Positions 1 to 8,449 of a stretch of DNA of 64,000 bases are shown one piece after another. Below the pieces are notes generated by a model. It saw only the letters and a list, made by a program, of their open reading frames with translations, was not told the DNA's origin and searched no databases. This stretch comes from CAYHCE01 sp964355015 (lineage in GTDB: Bacteria > Cyanobacteriota > Cyanobacteriia > PCC-6307 > Cyanobiaceae), in contig CAYHCE010000017.1 in the NCBI GenBank assembly GCA_964355015.1, forward strand, positions 1-64,000, written 5' to 3'. The position numbers and the translations under genes were made by a program. Each line of letters opens with the position of its first letter. Positions within the stretch are counted from its first letter, which is position 1.

Positions 1-268
1 GGCCGATGGCGTTGCTGGAAGGAACGACGGCACCGGAGATGATGTTGTTGCCGTACAGGAAGGATCCTGCGACGGGCTCGCGGATGCCGTCGATGTCGAC
101 GGGAGGGGCCGCGATGAAGGCGATGATGAAGCAGATGGTGGCTGCCAGGAGGCAGGGAATCATCAGCACACCGAACCAACCGACATAGATGCGGTTGTCG
201 GTGGAGGTGACCCACTGACAGAAGCTTTCCCAGGAGCCAGCACGTCCGCTGCGAACAGCCGTGGTCAT
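1..268 (-). CDS. psbA: Photosystem II D1 protein, N-terminal part (cut by window edge)
   Basis: The minus strand from the ATG at 266-268 encodes the first 89 residues of D1, the photosystem II reaction-centre subunit of the thylakoid membrane that binds P680, pheophytin, the QB plastoquinone and part of the Mn cluster. It begins MTTAVRSGRAGSWESFCQWV and continues through the first transmembrane helix (VGWFGVLMIPCLLAATICF) and the lumenal PPVDIDGIREPVAGS stretch, all highly conserved in D1. The rest of the gene lies to the left of the window, so residue 130, which separates the D1:1 and D1:2 isoforms, cannot be read. It is transcribed away from everything else shown here. Confidence 0.97.
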   Translation of the reverse strand, partial: MTTAVRSGRAGSWESFCQWVTSTDNRIYVGWFGVLMIPCLLAATICFIIAFIAAPPVDIDGIREPVAGSFLYGNNIISGAVVPSSNAIG

Positions 269-456
269 TGGTGGTAAGAGGACGGGATGGAATCGATCCC
301 TGCTGAGCGGTGGAGATTCACCGACCGACACGTATCGATCGAATCAGGCTAGGGAAGCCGAGCGGGGCGATCGGCCGCGGAGGCGAATCGTTACCGGCCG
401 TTTCATCCCTTCATGAAGTGCTTGCTGAAATCTTAATGAAACAGTTTGAAGCACGC
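269..456. promoter_or_regulatory. psbA upstream region
   Basis: These 188 bases separate the psbA start codon from the stop codon of the YcjF-like gene, and both genes run leftward, so this must hold the psbA promoter and 5' leader. The part at 400-445 is clearly more A+T rich than its surroundings and contains a perfect 10-base palindrome CTTCATGAAG at 409-418. It is flanked by TTTCAT (401-406) and an inverted ATGAAA copy near 437-442. I could not pick a convincing -35/-10 pair. The link between the palindrome and psbA regulation is inference. Confidence 0.4.
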
Positions 457-1860
457 TCAGCAGGGGGACGAAAGGGTCACCCCGCCGGGGGGCTGGCGGC
501 CCTGCAGCCACTGCTTTCCCTGGGTGATGAATCCGGCCCAGTCCAGTTTCTCCGCCGCCGCCGCCCTCGCCACCAGCAGGGGTGCCTGGCGGCGGACCTC
601 AGCCAGGTCTGCGGCGGGAACACCGCTCGAGAGCGCCAGCACATCCGCCATCGCCTGACCCACCACCCGGGTCAGGTAGGCGGCGCTGAGGGCCTGCAGG
701 GAGCCACCGATCAGCCAGGTACTCCCCTCCAGTCGCATCAGGGCCAGCAGGGACTGGCTGGTCCATTCGGTCACCCCCAGGGCCAGGGCCGCCCGGGCCA
801 GCTCCGTGGCCGCTTCCCGCAGCGGCTCCAGCCCCCAGGGGCAATCCCACAGTCGTGCCATCTCCTGCAGCATCAGTCCGTTCGCCACGGCGAGCACCAG
901 CAGATCCAGGCTGGGCAGGGGAGCGGCGAACACACCGGCCGCCACCAGCCACTGGGTGCGCTGCAGCAGCCCTCGCAACCGCTGGCGGCGCAACCCCTCC
1001 AGAATCCCCTGCCAGTCGGCGTGGAGGCTCTCCAGGCAGCGCAGCTCAGTCTGGAGCAGTTGCTGGCGGCCAGCGGAGCGCAGTGTCCGGCCGACGGGGT
1101 CGAGGGCCTCTCCCAGATCCTCCGGCCTGCCGCTCCAGACGATCAGGCGATCAGCCAGGGCCACCGGCAGCTGCGCGCGCAGTTCCTTCTCGAGGATCTC
1201 CCCTGGGCTGGCCGGGTCGAACCGCACCAGCAACCCCACGGGCTGCTGCTGCGGCAGGGTCTCCAACCAGCGGAGGTCGGCGGCGCGCAGGGGTGTCTCC
1301 AGCCAGACCAGCAGAAGGTCGCACTGCTCGAACAGACGGGGCCAGCGCCAATCGGTGCTGTGGGCCGGCAGCGGGTGGCCCCAGTGGAGGGCCAGCGGCA
1401 GCGGAGCCCGCAGGGCCGCCACAAGATCGGGCTGCAGGCTCGGGTCGGGCAGGGTCACGCCGGCCAGCCCCACCTGCAGCTCGCGGCGCTGCTGCCGTTG
1501 GCGCAACTGATCCAGCCGCAACCGGCGTTCCAGCTGGGCCTGCGTGGTTGGGGCCGGTGGGGTCGGGGCCGTCGCCGCGCTCCCTTCCAGACGCTCGAAC
1601 TGATCCAGCAGCCCTTCGCAGCGTTCGATCCAGCCCGTCCAGGTGGCGGGCAGGCGGGGGGTGATCGTTCGCCTGCCACGACCCAGCCACCACCAGCCGC
1701 CGGCGGCCGCCGCCACGGTCAGGGCACCGGACCAGGGACCGTGCAGGCTGTCGGCCAGGACCCAGCCTCCCCCCAGCACAACGGCTGCGGGAATCCAGGG
1801 CAGGCGGGCCCGCAGCTTCGGCAGCAGCGATGGGGCGGAGGGGTCGGCGGGGGAGGTCAA
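457..1860 (-). CDS. YcjF/DUF697-like membrane protein with degenerate GTPase-like part
   Basis: About 467 residues from a TTG start at 1858-1860. The frame stays open further upstream, but the protein-like part begins with TSPADPSAPSLL. Two hydrophobic stretches lie near the N-terminus (PWIPAAVVLGGGWVLA and a following Gly/Trp-rich segment). A middle region resembles a GTPase fold (FEQCDLLLVWLETPL), but I see no P-loop. The C-terminal half carries the PLPSLDLLVLAVANGLMLQEMARLW and GVTEWTSQSLLALMRLEG type segments seen in the YcjF/DUF697 family, split here by a short linker. The cellular role is unknown. It is downstream-facing toward psbA and not obviously in an operon. Family assignment is by pattern only, and the start codon is uncertain. 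Confidence 0.6.
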   Translation of the reverse strand: MTSPADPSAPSLLPKLRARLPWIPAAVVLGGGWVLADSLHGPWSGALTVAAAAGGWWWLGRGRRTITPRLPATWTGWIERCEGLLDQFERLEGSAATAPTPPAPTTQAQLERRLRLDQLRQRQQRRELQVGLAGVTLPDPSLQPDLVAALRAPLPLALHWGHPLPAHSTDWRWPRLFEQCDLLLVWLETPLRAADLRWLETLPQQQPVGLLVRFDPASPGEILEKELRAQLPVALADRLIVWSGRPEDLGEALDPVGRTLRSAGRQQLLQTELRCLESLHADWQGILEGLRRQRLRGLLQRTQWLVAAGVFAAPLPSLDLLVLAVANGLMLQEMARLWDCPWGLEPLREAATELARAALALGVTEWTSQSLLALMRLEGSTWLIGGSLQALSAAYLTRVVGQAMADVLALSSGVPAADLAEVRRQAPLLVARAAAAEKLDWAGFITQGKQWLQGRQPPGGVTLSSPC

Positions 1861-2086
1861 GGGCTGGGGGCTGCCGAAGCACTGCCTCTCTAGCTCAGAC
1901 GCTCCCTCCTGCCCAGACTGGTGGAAGCGAGCGTCAGGAGCGTTCCAGGGACATCGCCCACGACCCTCCCCCTCCCTGTTTCCTTGCCGAAGGCCCGGCC
2001 CACCCCACGGCATGGACGCGACGTGCGTGCTCAACTGCCACCACAGCGCCAGCCGTGGCGTTCCGGGGCCGCAGGTGGTGATCGAG

Positions 2087-2617
2087 ATGCACAAGCTGGG
2101 GGACCTGGCCCATCTCTCCTTCACCCCACGCCAGCGTCGGGAGGTGGAACGGCTTCTGCTCGCCCAGCAGCGGCAGGGCGACTGGCACGGGCAGTTGCCC
2201 GTGCTGCTGCTGAACCGCTGCTGGCTGCGGCTGGAGATCGTGGCGTTGGAGAGGCTGGCGGTGCGACTGCCGCCCGACAGCACGGCGTCGGCCCCCGAGC
2301 TGGAACGATTCCGGCAGTGGCGCGAGGCCGGTCTCAGCCCCACGCTGGCGGAGGCGCGCTGCTGGGAGGAGTTCGGGCAACAGGCCTGCCGGGCGGCCCA
2401 GCGCCGTCACTGGGAGGCCCAGGACCGAGGTCAGCATGGCTGGACCCTCGAGGCCTACCTGCACTTTCTGCACTGCTTCCGAGAGCGTTTCACCCCATCC
2501 GGCCCCCGGCCGCTGCCGCTGTTCGTGCTCGGCCGTGGCGGCAGCGGCGAGCGCCATCGCCTGTACTGGCTGGTCGCCTCCGCAGCGGCTGATGCGGCAC
2601 ACTTGCCCCCTGATTGA
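2087..2617 (+). CDS. Hypothetical protein, conserved-looking
   Basis: An ORF of about 176 residues from the ATG at 2087 (MHKLGDLAHLSFTPRQRRE). GTG codons at 2075 and 2078 and an ATG at 2012 are alternative starts. The sequence is soluble-looking, rich in Arg, Leu and Trp, with no signal peptide, membrane segment or motif that I recognise. It ends 12 bases before the next gene, and the pair with trpS behind them probably forms one transcription unit. It is preferred over the antisense extension of the YcjF-like ORF because codon third positions are G/C-biased in this frame and the spacing to the next gene is operon-like. Function is unknown. Confidence 0.6.
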   Translation: MHKLGDLAHLSFTPRQRREVERLLLAQQRQGDWHGQLPVLLLNRCWLRLEIVALERLAVRLPPDSTASAPELERFRQWREAGLSPTLAEARCWEEFGQQACRAAQRRHWEAQDRGQHGWTLEAYLHFLHCFRERFTPSGPRPLPLFVLGRGGSGERHRLYWLVASAAADAAHLPPD

Positions 2618-2629
2618 AGGGCTCCGGCC

Positions 2630-3253
2630 ATGGCCGACGAGAACAGCGCAGCAGCTCCCGAGACCTCCCAGGAAAGCGAGGCTCGTGGTGGGCGGACCGG
2701 TGGGGCCGGGCGCAGCGATGGGGGCGGGCGCGGTGAGGCCGGCCGCAGCGGTGCCGGCCGCGACCGTGAGGCGGGTGGGTTCCGCATCCGTCTGAGCGAC
2801 AACGAACTGCGAGCGGCCCGCGCCGTGCAGGACGCCTTCCAGCTGCGCTCCACGGTGGCTGCCCTGGGGTTTTCGATCCGCACCGTCGCCCAGCTGCTGG
2901 AGCAGGGGCAGCTCGACCAGCTGGTGGCGCAGCAGCGGACACAGGCCGGGGCCCGTCCCGACGTTCCTCGGGAGGGCGGCCGCGGCCACCGCGGCGAAGG
3001 GCGGCCCGAAGGTCGCGGGGAGGGCCGGGGGGAGCCCCGCGGCGACCGGCGTCCAAGCCGCCCGGATCCCTTCGCCCGCCCGAGCCGGCCTCAGGCCCCT
3101 GCAGGGGAGACAACTGAAAGCGCCGCCGCCGCCGCCGAGCTGCCGGAGGCGTCCCTGCCGGAAGTGGTGATCTCCGAGTTCGAGACGACCCAGGCCCCCG
3201 CCGCTCCGGAGGTCGCGGTGGCGGTCGAGGAGAACGCCGAGCTTCAGCCGTGA
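2630..3253 (+). CDS. Hypothetical protein with Gly/Arg-rich low-complexity flanks
   Basis: A 207-residue protein beginning MADENSAAAPETSQES. Residues 20-50 and about 105-150 are Gly/Arg/Glu-rich and probably disordered. Between them, at about 53-105, is a compact segment (FRIRLSDNELRAARAVQDAF, then LGFSIRTVAQLLEQGQLDQL) that looks like a small helical domain. The C-terminus is acidic and Ala/Pro-rich. No enzyme motif is visible. Its TGA overlaps the GTG of trpS (GTGA at 3250-3253), so the two are translationally coupled. The composition could suit nucleic-acid binding, but that is a guess. Confidence 0.65.
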   Translation: MADENSAAAPETSQESEARGGRTGGAGRSDGGGRGEAGRSGAGRDREAGGFRIRLSDNELRAARAVQDAFQLRSTVAALGFSIRTVAQLLEQGQLDQLVAQQRTQAGARPDVPREGGRGHRGEGRPEGRGEGRGEPRGDRRPSRPDPFARPSRPQAPAGETTESAAAAAELPEASLPEVVISEFETTQAPAAPEVAVAVEENAELQP

Positions 3254-4266
3254 GTGCACGGCCCCGGGTCCTCTCCGGTGTTCAGCCCACCGGCTCCCTC
3301 CACCTCGGCAACTGGCTCGGGGCCATCCGCAACTGGGTGGCCCTGCAGGACAGCCACGACACCTTCTTCTGCGTGGTGGACCTGCACGCCATCACCGTGC
3401 CTCACGACCCGGCGCTGCTGGCGGAGAGCACCCGCCGCACCGCGGCCCTCTATCTGGCCAGCGGCATCGATCCCGAGCGCTCCAGCGTGTTCGTGCAGAG
3501 CCAGGTGAGCGCCCACACCGAACTCACCTGGCTGCTGAACTGCGTCACACCGCTGAACTGGCTGGAGCGGATGATCCAGTTCAAGGAGAAGGCCCGCAAG
3601 CAGGGCGAGAACGTCTCGGTGGGTCTGCTCGACTATCCCGTGCTGATGGCGGCGGACATCCTTCTGTATGACGCCGATCTGGTGCCGGTGGGGGAGGACC
3701 AGAAGCAGCACCTGGAGCTGGCCCGCGACATCGCCCAGCAGCGGATCAACGCCCGGTTCGCTCCGGAGGACCGCCCCCTGCTGAAGGTGCCCGAACCCCT
3801 GATTCTCGGCGAGGGAGCCAGGGTGATGAGCCTGATCGACGGGCGCAGCAAGATGAGCAAGAGCGAGCCGAACGAGTCTTCCCGCGTCAACCTGCTCGAC
3901 CCGCCCGAGCTGATCACCAGGAAGATCAGGCGGGCCAAGACCGATCCGGTGATGGGACTGGAATTCGGCAACCCTGAGCGGCCTGAAGCGGATAACCTGC
4001 TGGGGCTGTACGCCCTGCTCAGCGGCAGAAGCCGTGAGGCGGTGAGTCGGGAGTGCGCTGCCATGGGCTGGGGCCGCTTCAAACCGCTGCTGGCCGAGGC
4101 CGCGGTGGAGGCCCTGCGCCCGCTGCAGGAGCACTATGCGGCGATCGTCGCCGAGCCGGGCTATCTGGATCGGGTGCTGCGGGATGGGCGCGAGCGGGCC
4201 GCGGCGGTGGCCGACCTCACCCTGGAGCGTGTGCGTAACGCCATGGGTTTTCTGGCGGCAAACTGA
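3250..4266 (+). CDS. trpS: Tryptophanyl-tRNA synthetase
   Basis: A 338-residue class I aminoacyl-tRNA synthetase that charges tRNA-Trp in the cytoplasm. It opens with RVLSGVQPTGSLHLGN, whose HLGN (residues 18-21) is the HIGH signature. The KMSKS signature is exact at residues 201-205. Other family landmarks are MIQFKEK, LLDYPVLMAADILLYDADLVPVGEDQKQH and the ITRKIRRAKTD region. The length is normal for bacterial TrpRS. The start is the GTG at 3250, which overlaps the stop of the preceding gene. It is followed by a 250-base gap that contains a short hairpin. Confidence 0.97.
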   Translation: MSARPRVLSGVQPTGSLHLGNWLGAIRNWVALQDSHDTFFCVVDLHAITVPHDPALLAESTRRTAALYLASGIDPERSSVFVQSQVSAHTELTWLLNCVTPLNWLERMIQFKEKARKQGENVSVGLLDYPVLMAADILLYDADLVPVGEDQKQHLELARDIAQQRINARFAPEDRPLLKVPEPLILGEGARVMSLIDGRSKMSKSEPNESSRVNLLDPPELITRKIRRAKTDPVMGLEFGNPERPEADNLLGLYALLSGRSREAVSRECAAMGWGRFKPLLAEAAVEALRPLQEHYAAIVAEPGYLDRVLRDGRERAAAVADLTLERVRNAMGFLAAN

Positions 4267-4281
4267 TTATTGGATCTGAAA

Positions 4282-4300
4282 GCATCAGCGGTGCTGATGC
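4282..4300 (+). terminator. Hairpin after trpS, weak terminator candidate
   Basis: A perfect 8-bp stem (GCATCAGC at 4282-4289 paired with GCTGATGC at 4293-4300) closes on a 3-base loop 16 bases after the trpS stop. It lacks a run of T behind it, so it is only a tentative terminator or mRNA 3'-end stabiliser. Confidence 0.3.
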
Positions 4301-4516
4301 GATTGCCCACGGCTGACCCGCTGTGACAGCCAGGAGGAAAGGCGGCGGCAGCGACCCTTCCCCGCCAGTGTCTCGCTGTGGTCTCGCCTGTGACGCGGTT
4401 GGACTGTGCCGGTCCACGCACATCTTCTTGCGTTTGTCCAGTTCGGTTATGGGGATCAAGCGCCGACACCGTGTCAACGGTCACAGTCTCCCCAGCTTTT
4501 TCGGTGGACGCACGGC

Positions 4517-5176
4517 ATGGGTTGGTTGGGACGCACGGACCGCAGCGGCGAGCGCTTCTGCTCCACGGCTCTGCTGATCGCCCTGCCGCTGCTGATCTCC
4601 GGCAGTTACGAGCCGGTCCCCGACGCCGCCCGAGCCGAGCCGCCACCCGCTCCGGTCGCTTCCGTCCAGTCCCGGGCAGCTGCCACCTATGCCCTCACCC
4701 CCCAGCGCCGGGCCCTGCTGGCCACCATCCGCTTCGCCGAGGGCACATGGGCGGGTGGGGGCAGCGAGGGGTACAGGACCCTGTACGGCGGCGGCCGCTT
4801 CACCAGCCTCGAGGCCCATCCCGACATCGTGGTGGTGAAGCGCTACGCCAGCGCCGCCGCCGGGGCCTATCAGTTTCTGCCCGACACCTGGAACGCCGCC
4901 TCCCGGCGCCTGGGCCTGCGAGGCTTCGGCCCCGCCAACCAGGACCAGGTGGCGCTCTACCTGGCCGATCAGAGGGGAGCTCTCGCTGCCGTCGACCGCG
5001 GCGGTCTCAGTGATGCGGCCATGGCCCGGCTGGCTCACGAGTGGGCCTCCTTCCCGCTGCCCTGCGGCAACAGTGCCTACGGACAGCCGGTGAAGAGCGC
5101 CGAGCAGCTGCGGCAGTTCTACGCACAGGCGTTGGACCGCCACCGGGAGCTTGTGGCGGGCAGCCACCTCAGCTGA
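4517..5176 (+). CDS. Exported lysozyme-like (muramidase-type) glycoside hydrolase
   Basis: About 219 residues from the ATG at 4517. The frame is open further left to 4406, but this start places a hydrophobic signal segment (FCSTALLIALPLLISGS) about 20 residues in. The mature part has the phage-lysozyme/GH24-104-like pattern: RRALLATIRFAEGTW, then GYRTLYGGGRFTSLEAHPD, then the SAAAGAYQFLPDTW motif, then LGLRGFGPANQDQVAL. The Glu in RFAEGTW is the likely acid catalyst. It would cleave peptidoglycan glycan strands in the periplasm or outside the cell. It stands alone between trpS and a convergent membrane-protein operon. Confidence 0.8.
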   Translation: MGWLGRTDRSGERFCSTALLIALPLLISGSYEPVPDAARAEPPPAPVASVQSRAAATYALTPQRRALLATIRFAEGTWAGGGSEGYRTLYGGGRFTSLEAHPDIVVVKRYASAAAGAYQFLPDTWNAASRRLGLRGFGPANQDQVALYLADQRGALAAVDRGGLSDAAMARLAHEWASFPLPCGNSAYGQPVKSAEQLRQFYAQALDRHRELVAGSHLS

Positions 5177-5627
5177 GGCCCGAGAGCCAGAGGCCCGACC
5201 ACCAGCGGCCGAGCGGAGCCGCGGCGACCCAGGCCCCCAGCTGGCCGCTGACTCCCCACCGCCCCAGCCGCCACAGCCAGTACCCAAGCAGCAGGGCCAG
5301 GCCAGCGACACCCCAGCGGACCGTGGTCCCTCGGCGCAGCTCCCTCCCACGGATTCCCTGCTCCCACACGAGCCACAGCCCGGCCCCCAGCAGTGGCGGC
5401 CCCATGGCGTGCCACTCGATGGCCCCGGCCAGATCGCCGCGGAAGGAGGCCAGCACCGAGCGGGTCAGGAAGCAGGTGGGGCAGGGCACGCCGGTGAGAT
5501 GGCGCAGTGGACAGCCCCAGAGCGGCAGGGGCAGTCCCCAGCTTCTGGCCGCGAGCAGAGCAAGGGAGGCCGCCAGCAGACGGCCCCTGGCCAAGGGGGA
5601 CGACAACCTGGCGTGAGCTCCGCTCAC
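5169..5627 (-). CDS. DUF2752 family membrane protein
   Basis: A 152-residue membrane protein. The family hallmark is CPLRHLTGVPCPTCFLTRS at about residues 39-57, followed by a segment ending in EWHAMGPPLLGAGLWLVWE and two more hydrophobic segments. Function of DUF2752 proteins is not established. The GTG start at 5625-5627 overlaps the TGA of the TM2 gene (GTGA on the minus strand), so it is the last gene of a three-gene coupled operon. Its 3' end overlaps the stop of the convergent lysozyme gene by 8 bases. Confidence 0.8.
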   Translation of the reverse strand: MSGAHARLSSPLARGRLLAASLALLAARSWGLPLPLWGCPLRHLTGVPCPTCFLTRSVLASFRGDLAGAIEWHAMGPPLLGAGLWLVWEQGIRGRELRRGTTVRWGVAGLALLLGYWLWRLGRWGVSGQLGAWVAAAPLGRWWSGLWLSGLS

Positions 5628-6124
5628 GGTTCGCGGTACACGACCCTGCCCCGCTCGTCGTTGCCCACATCGAGCAGGTCGTCGTGCAGCAGCCGCTCGA
5701 TCTCCTGCCGCACCTGTTCACGGGGGGTGTTCAGCGGCAGGTGGCACTCCAGCAGGGCGTCGTTGTAGGTGAAGCCGGCGGAACCGGCCCGCCGCGCCAG
5801 GCTCAGCAGCTGGCGATCGAGGGGAGGAAGGCGCTCGCCGGATCCGGCTGCCTCAACGGCCGCCAGGGCCTGCTCCAGCAGTAACGGCTGGTTGGCCTGC
5901 TCCACCAGCTCGGGGATCAGGAACAGATCCACCAGCTGACCCACTCCGCACAGCCCCAGGGTGAGCAACCACAACGTGCCGCTCAGAGGCCTGCGGTTGT
6001 AGAAGCGCTGCAGACCGCAGACGCCCACCATGGCGAGGGCCCAGAACAGATAACTCAGAGCGATGCTGCGCCGCTCCGGCAGTGGCGATCGCAGAGGGGT
6101 TGGGACCGGGGAACGGGAGGTCAA
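5624..6124 (-). CDS. TM2 domain-containing membrane protein
   Basis: About 166 residues from a TTG start at 6122-6124, which overlaps the TGA of the upstream DUF2605-like gene (TTGA). After a short Pro/Arg-rich leader comes the TM2 pattern: SYLFWALAMVGVCGLQRFYNRR, then LWLLTLGLCGVGQLVDLFLIPEL. This is a helix hairpin with the G-x-x-G-x-x-R-F-Y signature. The C-terminal soluble half (residues about 85-166) is a winged-helix-like segment (FTYNDALLECHLPLNTPREQ, then LLHDDLLDVGNDERG). The role is unknown. The overlaps on both sides argue for coordinated expression with its neighbours. Confidence 0.8.
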   Translation of the reverse strand: MTSRSPVPTPLRSPLPERRSIALSYLFWALAMVGVCGLQRFYNRRPLSGTLWLLTLGLCGVGQLVDLFLIPELVEQANQPLLLEQALAAVEAAGSGERLPPLDRQLLSLARRAGSAGFTYNDALLECHLPLNTPREQVRQEIERLLHDDLLDVGNDERGRVVYREP

Positions 6125-6495
6125 GGGCGAGGGGGTGGGGGGAGCTCCGGCACCACGACCCCAGCCTGCCGCAGTTCCGCCGACAGATTCCAGACGCTCA
6201 GCACCAGCCGGTGCCAGGGCGCCATCGCCTGCATGTCCAGGGCCATGGTGACCGGAGCGGCGGCCCGCAGGCTGCGGGCTGCCAGCAGTTCCTTGCGGGC
6301 GCCCTCCAGCCGTTCCGCCAACGCGATCTGCTCGACCCGGGGGATCAGATCGGCCGGGCAGTGCTCCAGCAGCACCAGCCCCCGCTCGAACCAGAACTCG
6401 AAATCCACCAGCAGGGATCCAAGCAGCTGATCCAGCAGCCGGCCGGCCGGCTCCGGTGCCGAGAGGGATTCGGGTGTGGGAGGAACGCCACTCAC
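6121..6495 (-). CDS. DUF2605-like cyanobacterial protein
   Basis: A 124-residue soluble protein from the ATG at 6495. The conserved-looking core is LLDQLLGSLLVDFEFWFERGLVLLEHCPADLIPRVEQIALAERL, quoted here in parts: LLDQLLGSLLVDFEFWFERG, then LIPRVEQIALAERL. It is followed by ALDMQAMAPWHRLVLSVWNL. It matches the pattern I remember for DUF2605, a cyanobacterial family often next to TM2 genes, as it is here. It is first in a three-gene operon (DUF2605, TM2, DUF2752) that is divergent from thrS. Function is unknown. Confidence 0.65.
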   Translation of the reverse strand: MSGVPPTPESLSAPEPAGRLLDQLLGSLLVDFEFWFERGLVLLEHCPADLIPRVEQIALAERLEGARKELLAARSLRAAAPVTMALDMQAMAPWHRLVLSVWNLSAELRQAGVVVPELPPPPRP

Positions 6496-6572
6496 ACCCC
6501 AACCCTAGGAATCCGCGGCTCCGTTGGCCCGGTTCAAGGTGCGTAGGATCCCTGCTCCGCCCTGCGAAGCCC
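6496..6572. promoter_or_regulatory. Divergent promoter region, DUF2605 operon / thrS
   Basis: These 77 bases lie between the outward-facing starts of the DUF2605-like gene and thrS, so both promoters should be here or just inside the genes. TAGGAT near 6544 on the plus strand is a possible -10 for thrS. No good -35 is at the right distance. The assignment rests on gene layout rather than on clear motifs. Confidence 0.3.
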
Positions 6573-8444
6573 GTGCCCGCACCCCCGACGGCCGCCGATG
6601 CCCCCAGCAGCCCCGTGCGGGCCGGCACGACGGCCGCCGGCGCCGGCGTGGGGGACTCGGCCGCCCGGCCGGTGACATCGATCCCGCTGCCGAAGACCAG
6701 CGAAAGCCCCCAGCTGCTGAAGATCCGCCACTCGATGAGCCATGTGCTCGCGATGGCGGTGCAGAAGCTGTTCCCTCAGGCCCAGGTCACGATCGGTCCC
6801 TGGACCGAGACCGGCTTCTACTACGACTTCGACAACCCTGAGCCCTTCACCGAGGCGGATCTGAAGGCCATCAGAAAGGAGATGGGCAAGATCATCGGCC
6901 GTCGGTTGCCTCTGGAGCGGATCGAGCTGAGCCGCGCAGAGGCAGAGGCCAGGATCAGAGCCCAGAACGAGCCCTACAAGCTGGAGATCCTGGCCGGCCT
7001 GAAGGAGCCGATCACCCTCTACACCCTCGGCCAGGAGTGGTGGGACCTCTGTGCCGGTCCGCACGTGGCCAGCACCGCCGAACTCAACCCCAGGGCCTTC
7101 GAGCTGGAGAGCGTGGCCGGCGCCTACTGGCGGGGCGATGAGAACAACGCCCAGCTGCAGCGCATCTACGGCACGGCCTGGGAGACCCCCGAGCAACTGG
7201 CGGAGTACAAGCGCCGCAAGCAGGAAGCCCTGCGCCGCGACCACCGCCGCCTCGGTACGGACCTGGAGCTGTTCTCGATCGAGGACGAGGCCGGTGCAGG
7301 ACTGGTGTTCTGGCACCCCCGCGGGGCGCGGATGCGGCTCCTGATCGAGGATTTCTGGCGTCAGGCCCATTTCGCCGCAGGCTACGAACTGCTCTACACC
7401 CCCCATGTGGCGGACCTGAGCCTCTGGAAGACTTCGGGCCACCTCGACTTCTACAAGGAGAGCATGTTCGGCCCGATGGACGTGGACGATCGGCAGTTCC
7501 AGCTCAAGCCGATGAACTGCCCGTTCCATGTGCTCACCTACGCCAGCACCCTGCGCTCCTACCGGGAGCTGCCGATCCGCTGGGCTGAGCTGGGCACCGT
7601 GTATCGCTACGAGCGGCCCGGAGTGATGCACGGGCTGATGCGGGTCCGCGGCTTCACCCAGGACGATGCCCACATCTTCTGCCTGCCCGAGCAGATCGGT
7701 GACGAGATCCTCGGCGTTCTGGATCTCACCGAGACGATCCTTTCCAGCTTCGACTTCCACACCTACGAAGTTCACCTCTCCACCCGGCCTGAGAAGTCGA
7801 TCGGTGATGACACCGTCTGGGAGCTGGCCACCAGGGGCCTGATCGAGGCGCTGGAGCGCAAGGGCTGGCCCTACAAGCTGGATGAGGGCGGCGGCGCCTT
7901 CTACGGCCCCAAGATCGACATCAAGATCGAGGACGCGATCGGGCGGATGTGGCAGTGCTCCACGATCCAGCTCGATTTCAACCTGCCCGAGCGCTTCGAT
8001 CTTCAGTATGTGGCCGCCGACGGCAGCCGCCAGCGCCCGATCATGATTCACCGCGCCATCTTCGGTTCGCTGGAGCGCTTCTTCGCAATCATGGTGGAGA
8101 ACTATGCCGGCGATTTCCCCTTCTGGCTGGCGCCCGAGCAGATCCGGCTGCTGCCCGTCACCGACGAGGTGCTGCCCTATGCCGAGGGCCTGCTCGCCCA
8201 GCTCGGCGCTGCGGGGGTACGGGCGGCCCTCGACCGCAGCGGCGAGCGGCTGGGCAAGCTGATCCGCAACGGGGAGCAGCGGAAGATTCCTCTGCTCGGG
8301 GTGATCGGGGCCAAGGAGGCGGAGCAAGGCAGCGTCAGCCTGCGTTCGCGCCGCGAGGGGGATCTGGGCTCGGTTGCCGCCGCGGACCTGGTGGCAGCCG
8401 CCGGCCGGGCCAACCAGGCGCGCGCTGCCACGCTCGCCTTCTGA
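6573..8444 (+). CDS. thrS: Threonyl-tRNA synthetase (form without TGS domain)
   Basis: About 623 residues from the GTG at 6573. The frame is open to 6456, but that part would cover the divergent promoter. This class II synthetase charges tRNA-Thr. The N-terminus is a short variable tail, then LPKTSESPQLLKIRHSMSHV begins the second additional (editing) domain with its HSMSH and CAGPH metal-site motifs. The catalytic core follows: KPMNCPFHVLTY (zinc Cys), RYERPGVMHGLMRVRGFTQDD (motif 2) and MIHRAIFGSLERFF (motif 3). The anticodon-binding domain starts near FPFWLAPEQIRLLPV. The usual TGS domain ahead of the editing domain is absent, as I recall for picocyanobacterial ThrRS. Confidence 0.95.
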   Translation: MPAPPTAADAPSSPVRAGTTAAGAGVGDSAARPVTSIPLPKTSESPQLLKIRHSMSHVLAMAVQKLFPQAQVTIGPWTETGFYYDFDNPEPFTEADLKAIRKEMGKIIGRRLPLERIELSRAEAEARIRAQNEPYKLEILAGLKEPITLYTLGQEWWDLCAGPHVASTAELNPRAFELESVAGAYWRGDENNAQLQRIYGTAWETPEQLAEYKRRKQEALRRDHRRLGTDLELFSIEDEAGAGLVFWHPRGARMRLLIEDFWRQAHFAAGYELLYTPHVADLSLWKTSGHLDFYKESMFGPMDVDDRQFQLKPMNCPFHVLTYASTLRSYRELPIRWAELGTVYRYERPGVMHGLMRVRGFTQDDAHIFCLPEQIGDEILGVLDLTETILSSFDFHTYEVHLSTRPEKSIGDDTVWELATRGLIEALERKGWPYKLDEGGGAFYGPKIDIKIEDAIGRMWQCSTIQLDFNLPERFDLQYVAADGSRQRPIMIHRAIFGSLERFFAIMVENYAGDFPFWLAPEQIRLLPVTDEVLPYAEGLLAQLGAAGVRAALDRSGERLGKLIRNGEQRKIPLLGVIGAKEAEQGSVSLRSRREGDLGSVAAADLVAAAGRANQARAATLAF

Positions 8445-8449
8445 GCGGC

